A DNA stretch of 64,000 bases from ENR-C587 sp942493235 (GTDB lineage Bacteria; Bacteroidota; Ignavibacteria; Kapaibacteriales; UBA2268), in assembly GCA_942493235.1 (NCBI GenBank), contig OW818676.1:1550001-1614000 (forward strand), read 5' to 3'. Below the pieces are notes generated by a model that was not told where the DNA came from, searched no databases, and was given only the letters and a program-made list of their open reading frames with translations. Each line of letters begins with the position of its first letter. Position 1 is the stretch's first letter. Position numbers and translations under genes: made by a program. Below are positions 9,501-18,446 of this stretch, in pieces.

Positions 9501-10604
9501 ATGAAAAATATAAATTTAGATAAAAATAAAGTTCTTGTAGGGATGAGCGGTGGAGTTGATTCCTCTGTTACAGCGGCTATTTTAGTCGAGAGGGGATATA
9601 ATGTATCCGGCTTAACCGTAACGCCATTTAAAATAGACCCTAAATGTAAAATTGAAGAGGGAGAGCGTAGCTGTTGCAATCAGAAGAGTATGCTCGACGC
9701 AATTGATATGTCTAATCAATTTGGAATAACTCACTATTTAATTGATATGACAAAGGAATTCGAAACTACGGTGGTTCAAAATTTCGTCAGCGAATATTTA
9801 GCCGGTAGGACTCCGAACCCCTGCGTACTGTGTAATCCGGAAATCAAGTGGAAAGCATTAATTGAGAAAGCTGATGAAATTGGAGCGTACTATGTGGCAA
9901 CCGGGCATTACGCACGCATCAGATATGATGAGCAATTGAAAAAGAATATATTGTGCAAGGGTTTAGACAATAAAAAAGACCAAAGTTATTTTCTCTGGCG
10001 GCTTACTGATGAGCAAATCCAAAGAACAGTTTTTCCGATTGGCGATATTGAAAAAGAAGAAACTCGGCATTTGGCAGAGAAATTTCAGCTTAAAATGCAG
10101 AAAAAACCCGACTCGCAAGAAATTTGTTTTGTTCCCGATAATGACTATCGTAATTTCTTAGAAAGCTATTTGGAGAAATCATTGGAGATAAAGGGAGATA
10201 TTATTCTAAACTGCAAGAAAATCGGTACTCACCGCGGGTACCCCTTCTATACTATTGGGCAACGTAAAGGACTGGGGCTGTCGTACCCTGAACCTTTGTT
10301 TGTAAAAAGTATTGACCCTTTAAATAATGTAATTGAAGTTGCGACTATCGAAAACACTACTAATAAATCACTTTTAGCAATAGATTTCAATATATCGAAG
10401 TATGAGGAATTAGACCCTGAAAAGCCTTTCACAGTTAAAATCAGATATAGAGACCCGGGAACATTGGCATACTGCAAAATAATAAATGACAAACTGCTTA
10501 TAGAATTTACAGAAGATAAAAAAGCAATTAGCCCCGGGCAGTCTGTAGTAATATACGAAGATGATGATGTAGTCGGTGGCGGTATAATCAATGAAGTACT
10601 ATAA
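9501..10604 (+). CDS. mnmA: tRNA-specific 2-thiouridylase MnmA
   Basis: MnmA uses ATP and a persulfide sulfur to make 2-thiouridine at position 34 of Lys, Glu and Gln tRNAs. The PP-loop SGGVDSS is near the N terminus. The catalytic cysteines are in NPCVLCN (with CN just before EIKW) and in SQEICFVPD; the GRTPNP and ATGHYAR motifs are present, and the C-terminal beta domains follow. The ATG at 9501 is preferred over an in-frame TTG at 9492, giving 367 residues, the usual length. The residue often Asp in NPDxxCN is Cys here, making a CxxC; with the distal Cys this could hold an Fe-S cluster (inference). It stands alone, divergent from tetR. Confidence 0.95.
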   Translation: MKNINLDKNKVLVGMSGGVDSSVTAAILVERGYNVSGLTVTPFKIDPKCKIEEGERSCCNQKSMLDAIDMSNQFGITHYLIDMTKEFETTVVQNFVSEYLAGRTPNPCVLCNPEIKWKALIEKADEIGAYYVATGHYARIRYDEQLKKNILCKGLDNKKDQSYFLWRLTDEQIQRTVFPIGDIEKEETRHLAEKFQLKMQKKPDSQEICFVPDNDYRNFLESYLEKSLEIKGDIILNCKKIGTHRGYPFYTIGQRKGLGLSYPEPLFVKSIDPLNNVIEVATIENTTNKSLLAIDFNISKYEELDPEKPFTVKIRYRDPGTLAYCKIINDKLLIEFTEDKKAISPGQSVVIYEDDDVVGGGIINEVL

Positions 10605-11038
10605 TTGTTTTGAGATAAAGCCAAATTTCATTGGTTGAAAAAGTTTTTAAATATTTGAAAAATTGCTTGTAATCCATATATTTAATGTTATAATAAGGCT
10701 ATTGCAAAAGTCCAAAATATTTATTTAATGTTAATTTTTCAAAGGTTTCAAACTACTAAGTGCTTATTAAGAGGTTGTCAAAAAGTAATAATATTTCTAA
10801 ATCGTCATTCTGAGTGTAACGAAGAATCCAGAATTATCAACATTTAGCTTTATCTGGATTCTTCACTTCGTTCAGAATGACAAATTTTAGTCAGGCTCTT
10901 GAACAAATGGAAATTAAAATTTCTATAGTTTTGCAACAGACTTATAATGATTATCAGTATAAATGAAGATAAAATACTCGGTATTCGTAATAATTGGGTA
11001 TTATTAAAAATGATTTGTATTGTTCGGTTAATTTAGTA
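10605..11038. other. Gene-free region holding MITE-like copy d
   Basis: Apart from the inverted-repeat element at 10770-10900 there is only AT-rich sequence. I see no open reading frame or RNA gene. Confidence 0.5.
10770..10900. repeat. MITE-like inverted-repeat element, copy d (reverse orientation)
   Basis: The ends are GAGGTTGTCAAAAA (left) and AAATTTTAGTCAGGCTCTT (right). The inner arms GTCATTCTGAGTG..GAAGAATCCAGA and TCTGGATTCTTCAC..TTCAGAATGAC pair over about 28 bases. The GTGTAACG and ACTTCG arms are swapped compared with copies a and e, so this copy is inserted in the opposite orientation. Confidence 0.65.
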
Positions 11039-11392
11039 CTATACTTTTTCTAAAAGCCATGTGATGGCATCTTCTTTATTACAAAACCAATGCTCATTTT
11101 CAAATGTAGGACTAATAAATTCATTATTTAAAATAGCAGTAAAGATATTAAATTCAAAGTTTTGCTGATTAAATTTTTTGCGTGAGATATTTGACAATGT
11201 ATTATGAGTTTCTGAATTTTCCCAAATAGTATCTCTAATATCAAATAGTAGGTTTATATTGGCTTTATTTAATGAAATATTTCGAATTTCATTTTCTATT
11301 AAATCCATATTTGTAATTCCATTTTCTATAGTAATTACTCCAGAATAATCAATAAAAAGAATGTCATTATTGTGAAGGTACGATATTTCCAT
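11039..11392 (-). CDS. Small protein, possibly STAS/SpoIIAA-like
   Basis: The product is 117 residues with no signal or membrane segment. The pattern (ILFIDYSGVIT, then a helix, then INLLFDIRDTIWENSE, and a final segment with WFCNKEDAITWL) resembles SpoIIAA-like/STAS proteins that carry a beta-alpha-beta core. The match is by general pattern only and no catalytic motif is visible. It sits alone between two AT-rich gaps, downstream of the unknown gene at 11722. Confidence 0.5.
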   Translation of the reverse strand: MEISYLHNNDILFIDYSGVITIENGITNMDLIENEIRNISLNKANINLLFDIRDTIWENSETHNTLSNISRKKFNQQNFEFNIFTAILNNEFISPTFENEHWFCNKEDAITWLLEKV

Positions 11393-11721
11393 TTTTTATT
11401 CCTTTTTGCTAAATAACTGAAAAATCATCAAAGGATTCTTTTAATCTATTATTTACTCAATTCTGACTAAGAGAACCAAGTATTTTTGTGGATTGACAAA
11501 TCCTAAAATTTTGAAAGTTACTGTCCCGTTCAATTATGCAAGATACGTAACATTTCCTAAAATAATAGTACAAATATCATTTTTTGATAATTTTAGTGCA
11601 TTATTTGAGTCTTAATTTTGTTTACCATTTACTGTTGATTTTAGTTTTTATTATTTTAAAGCTTTTATTTATTTAGTCGTTTTGTTTTACAAAGATTAGT
11701 GATAATTGTAGGCTGTTAAAA
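11393..11721. other. AT-rich intergenic sequence
   Basis: No gene, hairpin or repeat that I can support. Local poly-T and poly-A runs are frequent. Confidence 0.5.
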
Positions 11722-12399
11722 CTAATTCCCCCAAAAACTAAATCCTTGCCCATAAGGTACTAACTTATTATTTTTTGTGAGACGGTGGATTTGGAAATAT
11801 GGTTTCACTTTTATCGCTCCAACGCATTGATAACCTATTTTTCTACTAAAAGAAACTTTAGGTCTCAAGTTAAAATCAGCAATATTAAATGTATTAGAAT
11901 TGATGGGATCGGCTGTAATTTCAGCATAACTTTCAGAAGATTTGGATATTAGAGTTGTAAAGCCATCTGCATTCCAAATTTCTGTTATTATCACCCAATC
12001 ATAGTCCCACTTATGCCCATTTAAAATTAGTTGCAATAATTGACTATTTAGTTTGCTAATGTCAATACATTGGTGACCGATTTTATATCCTTGTGCAGCA
12101 ACAGAACGCTTTTTAAAAAATTCAAATTTGGCTTTTGGAAATCCATTTAAAGCATTAATTTCAAAAGAATAAGATACCGCTCCCCCTGAAGTATATATCT
12201 CAGGGATTAATATCTGTTCGGGTGGATCATTTAGTTGTATTCCAAGATTGATTAAATCTGTCTCCCAAGAAAAAGTCGCCTTTCGTCCGCAGTAATAGCC
12301 AATTTTACCCAAAGAAATATTTCGATTGATTGGCCAGTTAGGGTAACGTCCCAGCTGTTTTTTTATATCCCTTACATAGATTTTATCGATTTTGCCCAT
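11722..12399 (-). CDS. Conserved-looking hypothetical protein
   Basis: I cannot assign a function. From the ATG at 12399 the product is 225 residues, soluble, and starts MGKIDKIYVRDIKKQLG with a YPNWP turn. It is rich in beta-forming segments and contains DWVIITEIWNADGFTTLIS. I have an impression of a widespread family of similar-length uncharacterised proteins with a QLGYxPxW-like start, but that is memory rather than a search. The reading frame extends upstream to 12582 with a hydrophobic, low-complexity stretch that looks like chance translation of AT-rich DNA, so the shorter start is preferred. If the longer start were real, the protein would have an N-terminal membrane anchor. Confidence 0.5.
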   Translation of the reverse strand: MGKIDKIYVRDIKKQLGRYPNWPINRNISLGKIGYYCGRKATFSWETDLINLGIQLNDPPEQILIPEIYTSGGAVSYSFEINALNGFPKAKFEFFKKRSVAAQGYKIGHQCIDISKLNSQLLQLILNGHKWDYDWVIITEIWNADGFTTLISKSSESYAEITADPINSNTFNIADFNLRPKVSFSRKIGYQCVGAIKVKPYFQIHRLTKNNKLVPYGQGFSFWGN

Positions 12400-12825
12400 T
12401 GGATTTACTTTAATGTTATTGAGTACAGTGTTATTTAATTTATTTATGATTTTCAATAAATATGTACTTAAAATAAAAAAAATGAAAACAATATACAAAT
12501 ATATTTTGAACACATTCGTATAACCAACAAAAATATGGAGTATTAAGCATGGATTTAGCCCAATTATTGCTTGAAACAACAAATATAATTTTATTTACAA
12601 CATGCTTTCCAATTACTTTAATTACCCACACAAAATGCTGAAAAATCGAAATAATTCAAATTTTAATAATTACTTCTATTAGTATTTGCAAAAATTTTGT
12701 ATTTTTGTTTATTGATAATATTATCTTTAATATTCGACTAATTTAAATGTTAGAAATTAGTTAGTCTTGCTTTGCTAATATTATGAACATGATTCGAAAA
12801 TAATTATAATTTTAACGGAGAATAT
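12400..12825. other. AT-rich intergenic region between divergent genes
   Basis: Contains a possible -7 element TATTTTTG at 12700-12707 pointing toward the membrane protein at 12826, without a well-spaced TTTG. I see nothing else. Confidence 0.35.
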
Positions 12826-13665
12826 ATGGAAATCATCATCAGGCTATTGGTAATAGTTTTATTTTCGTTCGGGATTATTTCATTTACGCTTGAAGTCGAA
12901 TCTGCGGGTTATGTGACAATTGCTTTTGGGACATTGCTTTTCTTACTTCCTTTATTTAACAAGAAAAACAAAGAAGACATATACTACAAAAAGTCATTTG
13001 CCATGAAAATGGATTTTTTAGCATTAATGCTTATGGCTCCGTTTTTCCTTGAATTAGTATTTATGGTAGATTTTATAGTATGGTTTATATTGGCAAGTCC
13101 AATAGGATTTTTCGGTATGTATTTATATTTACAAAACAGTATTTATGCTACTTTTAGGATGACTCCTACTGCCCAAGGGTTAGAATATGAAGTTAACGGA
13201 AAGAAGTATAATTACACTTACAACCAAATTGACAGCTTTGCAATTGCAATTCGTCAATTCCCACTATGGTTAAGTGTACTGTCCTTTCTGGTCAACGTAG
13301 CAGGCAATTCGAGTAATATAGCTTATAATTACTTCAATGATGCCACTACTCAAGCTATAAAAGTATTATTGAAAGATTCTTCTTCATTTTTCTTTACTGC
13401 ATCAATAAACGGCAAAACTTATATTCTTAATAATTTTGATAAGATAATTGCGGTTTTTAAGCACAAAGGAATAAAAATTGAAAACTATACAGTAAAAGAA
13501 AATTATAGAGTTACAGAAAGACCATTTTTCCCTCATAATAAAAGCAAAGCAGTTGTTTTGGCTTTATTATGTATTTTTTCATTTGTATTCATTCAATTAG
13601 TTGCTTTGCTTATGATGAAATTTGTTTCAATAGTACTCGGTGAAAACTTGCAGCATCACTTATAA
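12826..13665 (+). CDS. Integral membrane protein of unknown function
   Basis: A 279-residue protein with about five or six hydrophobic segments: two near the N terminus (2-20 and 26-43), a pair around 60-100 (LALMLMAPFFLELVF and FIVWFILASPIGFFG), a weak one near 145-162, and a strong one at the C terminus (about 243-272). The central part (YATFRMTPTAQGLEYEVNGK) resembles a small PH-like beta domain found in some membrane proteins, but this is only an impression. A purine-rich GGAG lies just before the ATG. The gene is monocistronic, convergent with waaA. Confidence 0.6.
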   Translation: MEIIIRLLVIVLFSFGIISFTLEVESAGYVTIAFGTLLFLLPLFNKKNKEDIYYKKSFAMKMDFLALMLMAPFFLELVFMVDFIVWFILASPIGFFGMYLYLQNSIYATFRMTPTAQGLEYEVNGKKYNYTYNQIDSFAIAIRQFPLWLSVLSFLVNVAGNSSNIAYNYFNDATTQAIKVLLKDSSSFFFTASINGKTYILNNFDKIIAVFKHKGIKIENYTVKENYRVTERPFFPHNKSKAVVLALLCIFSFVFIQLVALLMMKFVSIVLGENLQHHL

Positions 13666-13757
13666 GATTAAGTGGATTACCATTGATAGTAATTGGAATA
13701 TGAATACATCGTAAATTATCGGTTCTACTATCTCATACATTGTTTGGGATATAGGAT

Positions 13758-15038
13758 TTATTTATTTAATTCAAATAAAATATCTTGATAAATTATCTCG
13801 GAATTACCGCAACGAGATTTTACATAATTTTCTGCTTTTTGTGAAATATAGGCTATTAATTCAGGGTTCTCAATTAATCGGATTAGCCAATTATAAAGTT
13901 CATCGGCGGATTTTACACTTTTTAATACTGTGATTTTCTCAAGCTCTATAGCATCAGGTGAGTTGTGGTATTTAGTCCCAACAGCAACCGGCACTCCATA
14001 GCCGGCAGGTTCGGTTACGGAATGCACTCCGGCACCGAAAGCTCCACCAATATAAGAAATATTTGCATTAGCATAAATTCGTAATAATTTCCCGATACTA
14101 TCGACTATTATAACAGGATTTTTCTGCATAAATAAATCAATATTATTAGTTTGATTATTTTCTAATTCGCTTAGTAATATGTAGTCGTCGAGTTTCAATT
14201 TTAACTCTGCTATATGCTCTTTAGTTGGCTCATGCGGCACAATTATTAACGCAATTGAATTATGATGCTTTTGGGACAAATTAATTCTATTTACTGCCGA
14301 AATAATTATATCTTCATCAGGTGCCCAAGTACTGCCGCAGGCAAAAACCAATCTATCGCCAAATAGCTCTTTATTAAACAATGGCTTCAGACGGTTTTCT
14401 TCTACATTGGAATTAATCCGGTCGAAGCGAGTGTCCCACATCGGATACACAGACCTATCAGTAACGATAGTTTTGAAATACTCAGCTTCATTGGGATTCA
14501 TAGTGAATATTTTTGTAAATAGCGAAAGGCAGCGACTATAGTAGAAATCTAATTTTCTGCTCTGTGGGGTAGTAGCATTAATCAAATATATGGGAATCTT
14601 ATTTTTATTGAGAATATTCAAATAATTAAACCATATTTCGTACCTAATAAATACCGCTATGTCCGGTTTTAAAAGCTCAATAAACTTTCGGGCATTAGAT
14701 TTTTTATCAATCGGTAAGTAAAAAATATAATCTGCATAAGGATAATTTTTTTGATTATTATATCCTGAAGGAGAGAAAAAACTAACATAAATTAAAAACT
14801 CTGAATTTTGCTTTTTAAACATTTCAATAATTGGTTTTGCTTGTTCAAATTCACCCATAGAAGCGGCATGAAACCATATCTTTTTTTTTGAATTTGCTCT
14901 AATTCGCGAATTTGCAAATTCATTTAATATTTCCGAACAGGCTATTTCCCTATTTTTTATTTTACTATTGAATAGCTTTATAAAAAATAATAAAAAATTA
15001 GCTATCGGCATAAATATAAAATTATATAGAAAACTCAT
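13758..15038 (-). CDS. waaA: 3-deoxy-D-manno-octulosonic acid (Kdo) transferase
   Basis: WaaA (KdtA, glycosyltransferase family 30) adds Kdo from CMP-Kdo to lipid A precursor, so this organism makes lipopolysaccharide. At 426 residues it has the usual length. An N-terminal hydrophobic anchor (about 5-22) precedes the acceptor-binding domain with KIWFHAASMGEFEQ, whose Glu matches the catalytic base of the family. The donor-side domain has ACGSTWAPDE, IVPHEPTKEH and the FGAGVHSVTEPAGYGVPV segment typical of GT-B folds. It is isolated on the minus strand. Confidence 0.93.
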   Translation of the reverse strand: MSFLYNFIFMPIANFLLFFIKLFNSKIKNREIACSEILNEFANSRIRANSKKKIWFHAASMGEFEQAKPIIEMFKKQNSEFLIYVSFFSPSGYNNQKNYPYADYIFYLPIDKKSNARKFIELLKPDIAVFIRYEIWFNYLNILNKNKIPIYLINATTPQSRKLDFYYSRCLSLFTKIFTMNPNEAEYFKTIVTDRSVYPMWDTRFDRINSNVEENRLKPLFNKELFGDRLVFACGSTWAPDEDIIISAVNRINLSQKHHNSIALIIVPHEPTKEHIAELKLKLDDYILLSELENNQTNNIDLFMQKNPVIIVDSIGKLLRIYANANISYIGGAFGAGVHSVTEPAGYGVPVAVGTKYHNSPDAIELEKITVLKSVKSADELYNWLIRLIENPELIAYISQKAENYVKSRCGNSEIIYQDILFELNK

Positions 15039-15223
15039 TTTCTAAGTCCAGTATTTAAAATAAATTATGTAGTTATTGAAGCAGTTCAATACTCTACATT
15101 AACTACAAATATAAGAATATTTTTTTAATTCGGTTGATTTTCAAAAACATCATTTATAATAAGACCCTTGAAGCAGTCTTTATTTGATTATTATAGGTTT
15201 TACAACAGATTAAATGTGTAACA

Positions 15224-17632
15224 CTAAAAAGGCAATGTCATCGAAATTGCCCAGCCAAATCTGCCTGAAGCCAAATTACCGACTCCCCATCTGGCTTGAA
15301 ATTCCAGAAATATCAAATCACTAATAAAAGTAGGAATCTTTGAAAAGCCGAAACCGAGTTCGGAATAAAAATCTTCTTCACTTGATTTGTAAATTATCTC
15401 TTCCATTGATGCAAAATACTGTCCAGTGGATGCATAAAGGGATAGATTTACTCCTCTGCCATTGTAAAGAGGTAGCCCTGCTGCACGATAAAGGTAATCT
15501 GTTAAATCCAATTGTGTATGCACTTCATAATATCGCATGCCGCCAAATTCAGATGGTTCGGCAGTATAGAAATTGCCGTATTTACCTAATATTTCGAGCG
15601 AAGTTTTCATTCTATATTGATATTGAGCAGGCAAATTGTCGTCAGAATATCCGCCAACACCCATTATATCAATTGCAATTGGTTTATAGCCGGTTTTAAT
15701 TAATGGAATATATAAATCAATTGTGGTTTCAATACCTTTGAATGCAAAACCTCCGCCCACAAATTCACCGTAGAAGGCTTTTGTATTTGAATAATAATTA
15801 TACTTACCCTCTGGATTATAATTATTCTCTTTACCAAGTATTAGGTCTATTGAAGTAAATGAATAATTTCCATAAAGAGCTAAGGGGTTATCTCTCAATT
15901 TCGATTTAGAAAATATGGTTCTGTCCGTAGTTTTGTTTAGTGAGTATTGTCTGGAATTTTCATAAGAAATTTTTATGTCGAATAAGTTGAAATATTTGGC
16001 ACCTAATGCGGCAGACAATCCGTCTTTTTTATAATAATCATAATAGTCATTATGTAAAATTGAGCCTACTATCATATTCAATACTCTATCATAGCTCTTA
16101 TCGTTAGACATTGTAGTTATGTTAGAGAACCCGTCAAAATCAAAATAAATCTGAAGTTTATTCGGAAGTGAGCCTCGAATACCGACGTTGAAATCTCCAT
16201 AAAAGTCCTTCTGCCCAATACTATAGTACATATTACCTTTTAACGGTAAGCCGAATAAATTAATTTTAGGGCTTAGACCAAAAGCAATAGAAGCAACTCT
16301 ATTAAAGTTCAAGTATGGGTCGAGATTGATTTTCACAGGCGAACCGTCCAGAGAATCCTTTTTAATTTTTGCCATAGCGGAATCAACTTGTAAATATATA
16401 TCTTTTTCTTTGGGCGAAAGATCAGTAAGAGCGTATTTATCCCAAAAATCATTTTTAGTCGAATCCGCCATCGGGTCAACACTAATACTTCTTTTTGCAA
16501 TATTAAAATATACAGTATCATGCAGTCTATGGTTGATTTCGATTTCGTTAATTATACTAACAGCTTTTAAATCGACTTGTGCATCATAAATTCCTTTAAT
16601 TACATTGACTTTGGCTTTTGCAGATACTTCTAAATATGTCGGATACCAAATATTTTTTGTAATATTAGAATATTTTTGGATAAAGTTCAAGCTGTCAACA
16701 AATAGAATAGCTGTCTGTGGGGTTGGACGCAGATTAACGTTTATCAATTCATAAGTGCCTTCAATTATTGCAATTGTACCTTCAAATCCGGGGTCTAATT
16801 TCGATTTGGGAATTAGAGATAAATTATAAATATATTTGTCATCTAATTGTTCCTTATCTAATAAATAAAAATTATAATAATCTAAGGCATCATTATTAAG
16901 TGGAGTAGGCATGTGAACATCCATAAATACAATTTCTTCGTCTAAGAAATTGATAAAATCAGTGATTGCCAATATATTTGCAGAAGGGGCTATATTTCGG
17001 GTTTGTCTTCTTTGTACAATCGAAGTATAGTTGATTTCTTTTTCTGTATCTTCATAATGCTTAGCAAAAGTTTCCATTAGAAAAGTAGTCGGTCGCTTTT
17101 CATCTTTTTGGGAACCTACGGCTATACTTGAAGAACTGCCGTCACTTAAAACACTTGTGCCGAGCGAACCACCAATATCGGCATATAGCTTAGAATAAAC
17201 CAAGGCTTCTAATGTTTTTAATCTGGATTTATTCTCATTTTTTTTCAATATAGCTCTTTTGATAATTTCATTGGGTTGGATATTGGCAACCACAATTGCT
17301 TCTTTAGATAGTATATCGGACGGAGTCAGCTTAACAATCAGAGTATCGTCTTTATAATCTTTTGGTATGTCAAGGTTGAATTTCTTATAGCCTAATGCAC
17401 TGATTGTAAATTTGTAAGATGTCTTGATTAAATTGATTTTGAATATACCTTGACTATTAGTGTATGTGCCTTTGCTTGATTCTAATACCTTTACTGTAGC
17501 TGCATGAATTGGTTCTTTTGTTTCGGCATTGATTACTTTGCCATAAACTATAAACTCTCTGCAAAACATAGAATTAGCTGACAAAATAATGATAAAAGCG
17601 ATTAGTACAAAATCAAATAGTTTATTTTTCAT
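15224..17632 (-). CDS. Outer-membrane protein with carboxypeptidase-like domain (DUF5686 type)
   Basis: About 802 residues. The signal peptide is followed by a carboxypeptidase-regulatory/CarboxypepD-like beta-sandwich (about 25-105, VYGKVINAETKEPIHAATVK), then a central region (IVVANIQPNEIIKRAI) and a C-terminal beta-barrel-like part of alternating aromatic strands ending in Phe (SMTLPF), the usual signal for the BAM machinery. This layout matches the Bacteroidota DUF5686 family of outer-membrane proteins, whose role is unclear. The ATG at 17632 (MKNKLF) gives a better signal peptide than the upstream ATG at 17659. No partner gene is adjacent. Confidence 0.75.
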   Translation of the reverse strand: MKNKLFDFVLIAFIIILSANSMFCREFIVYGKVINAETKEPIHAATVKVLESSKGTYTNSQGIFKINLIKTSYKFTISALGYKKFNLDIPKDYKDDTLIVKLTPSDILSKEAIVVANIQPNEIIKRAILKKNENKSRLKTLEALVYSKLYADIGGSLGTSVLSDGSSSSIAVGSQKDEKRPTTFLMETFAKHYEDTEKEINYTSIVQRRQTRNIAPSANILAITDFINFLDEEIVFMDVHMPTPLNNDALDYYNFYLLDKEQLDDKYIYNLSLIPKSKLDPGFEGTIAIIEGTYELINVNLRPTPQTAILFVDSLNFIQKYSNITKNIWYPTYLEVSAKAKVNVIKGIYDAQVDLKAVSIINEIEINHRLHDTVYFNIAKRSISVDPMADSTKNDFWDKYALTDLSPKEKDIYLQVDSAMAKIKKDSLDGSPVKINLDPYLNFNRVASIAFGLSPKINLFGLPLKGNMYYSIGQKDFYGDFNVGIRGSLPNKLQIYFDFDGFSNITTMSNDKSYDRVLNMIVGSILHNDYYDYYKKDGLSAALGAKYFNLFDIKISYENSRQYSLNKTTDRTIFSKSKLRDNPLALYGNYSFTSIDLILGKENNYNPEGKYNYYSNTKAFYGEFVGGGFAFKGIETTIDLYIPLIKTGYKPIAIDIMGVGGYSDDNLPAQYQYRMKTSLEILGKYGNFYTAEPSEFGGMRYYEVHTQLDLTDYLYRAAGLPLYNGRGVNLSLYASTGQYFASMEEIIYKSSEEDFYSELGFGFSKIPTFISDLIFLEFQARWGVGNLASGRFGWAISMTLPF

Positions 17633-18125
17633 AGATTTAACAAGTATATTATTTAACAAGCATATTATTTAACAGAATGTTTTCTAATTTTAAAAATTGA
17701 TTACTTATAGAAAATTAAAAATATAACTTTATTTTTAATTATCAAAGTAAAATCAATAATAATATTTTCTATATGAATTCGCAAATATCAAATCTTGCTG
17801 TTCCAGTGGCGAAAGCTACCGGTAGATGTCAAAAAAATATTTCAAATTGGACATGATATAATAACTGAACATATTATTATATGAATTTACTCCGAATTAT
17901 TATGTACGTAAATTCTATGATTTAGAAACGTAGAAAAGATGAAATAATTGGTTATTTGAAATTCAAAATAAAAAATGGCGTTTAATAACTTGAATATAGA
18001 GATTTTGAAAGTTCTAAAAGGCTTGTCTATTCTATTCTTATTTTCCTAATTACGCAGAGTGTATAATCAGAGCTTTTGATTCTCAATGCTACACTCGGTG
18101 TAGGATTATTTTACTGTCTCTTCAC

Positions 18126-18255
18126 TGAGACTGTCTAAAAGTTGTCATTCTGAACGAAGTGAAGAATCCAGATAAAGCTAAATGTTGATAATTCTGGATT
18201 CTTCGTTTCACTCAGAATGACGATTTAGAAACATTATTAATTTTAGACAAGCTCA
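18126..18255. repeat. MITE-like inverted-repeat element, copy e
   Basis: The best preserved copy. The ends are GAGACTGTCTAAAA and TTTTAGACAAGCTC. The inner arms GTCATTCTGAACGAAGTG and AAGAATCCAGA pair with TCTGGATTCTTCG and CACTCAGAATGAC, leaving a short AT-rich loop. No open reading frame. Confidence 0.7.
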
Positions 18256-18375
18256 GGAGAAAAGTATATTCCCATTCACCAGCCACTCTATTGCAACGAG
18301 TTGATTACAAAATATCTTCCTGTCAATTAGAAAATGATATTATGCTTTAGTCTGAAAATATATTCAAGCTTATTA

Positions 18376-18426
18376 TTGTTATTTTTGATATTTTTGATAT
18401 TTTTGTTATTTTTGTTATTTTATATG
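18376..18426 (+). promoter_or_regulatory. Tandem array of -7 promoter elements before aroC
   Basis: The octamer TATTTTTG, a perfect fit to the Bacteroidota -7 consensus TAnnTTTG, occurs four times at 9-base steps (18380, 18389, 18398, 18407), with a decayed fifth at 18416. A TTG at 18376-18378 is spaced 19 bases before the third copy. The array ends about 20 bases before the aroC ATG. Slippage of the 9-base unit could change promoter spacing. Promoter function is inferred from consensus only. Confidence 0.5.
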
Positions 18427-18446
18427 AACATACTAAAATATCAGAT

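Larger units (their letters stand above)
17660..18446. other. Long intergenic region with MITE copy e and promoter-like tandem repeat
   Basis: About 790 bases without a gene. It contains the inverted-repeat element at 18126-18255 and the 9-bp tandem array before aroC (18380-18420). The rest is AT-rich with nothing recognisable. Confidence 0.5.

Noticed and set aside
12400..12582. N-terminal extension of the hypothetical gene with a membrane helix
   Set aside because: It is AT-rich low-complexity sequence; the MGKIDKIYV start gives a compact soluble protein.
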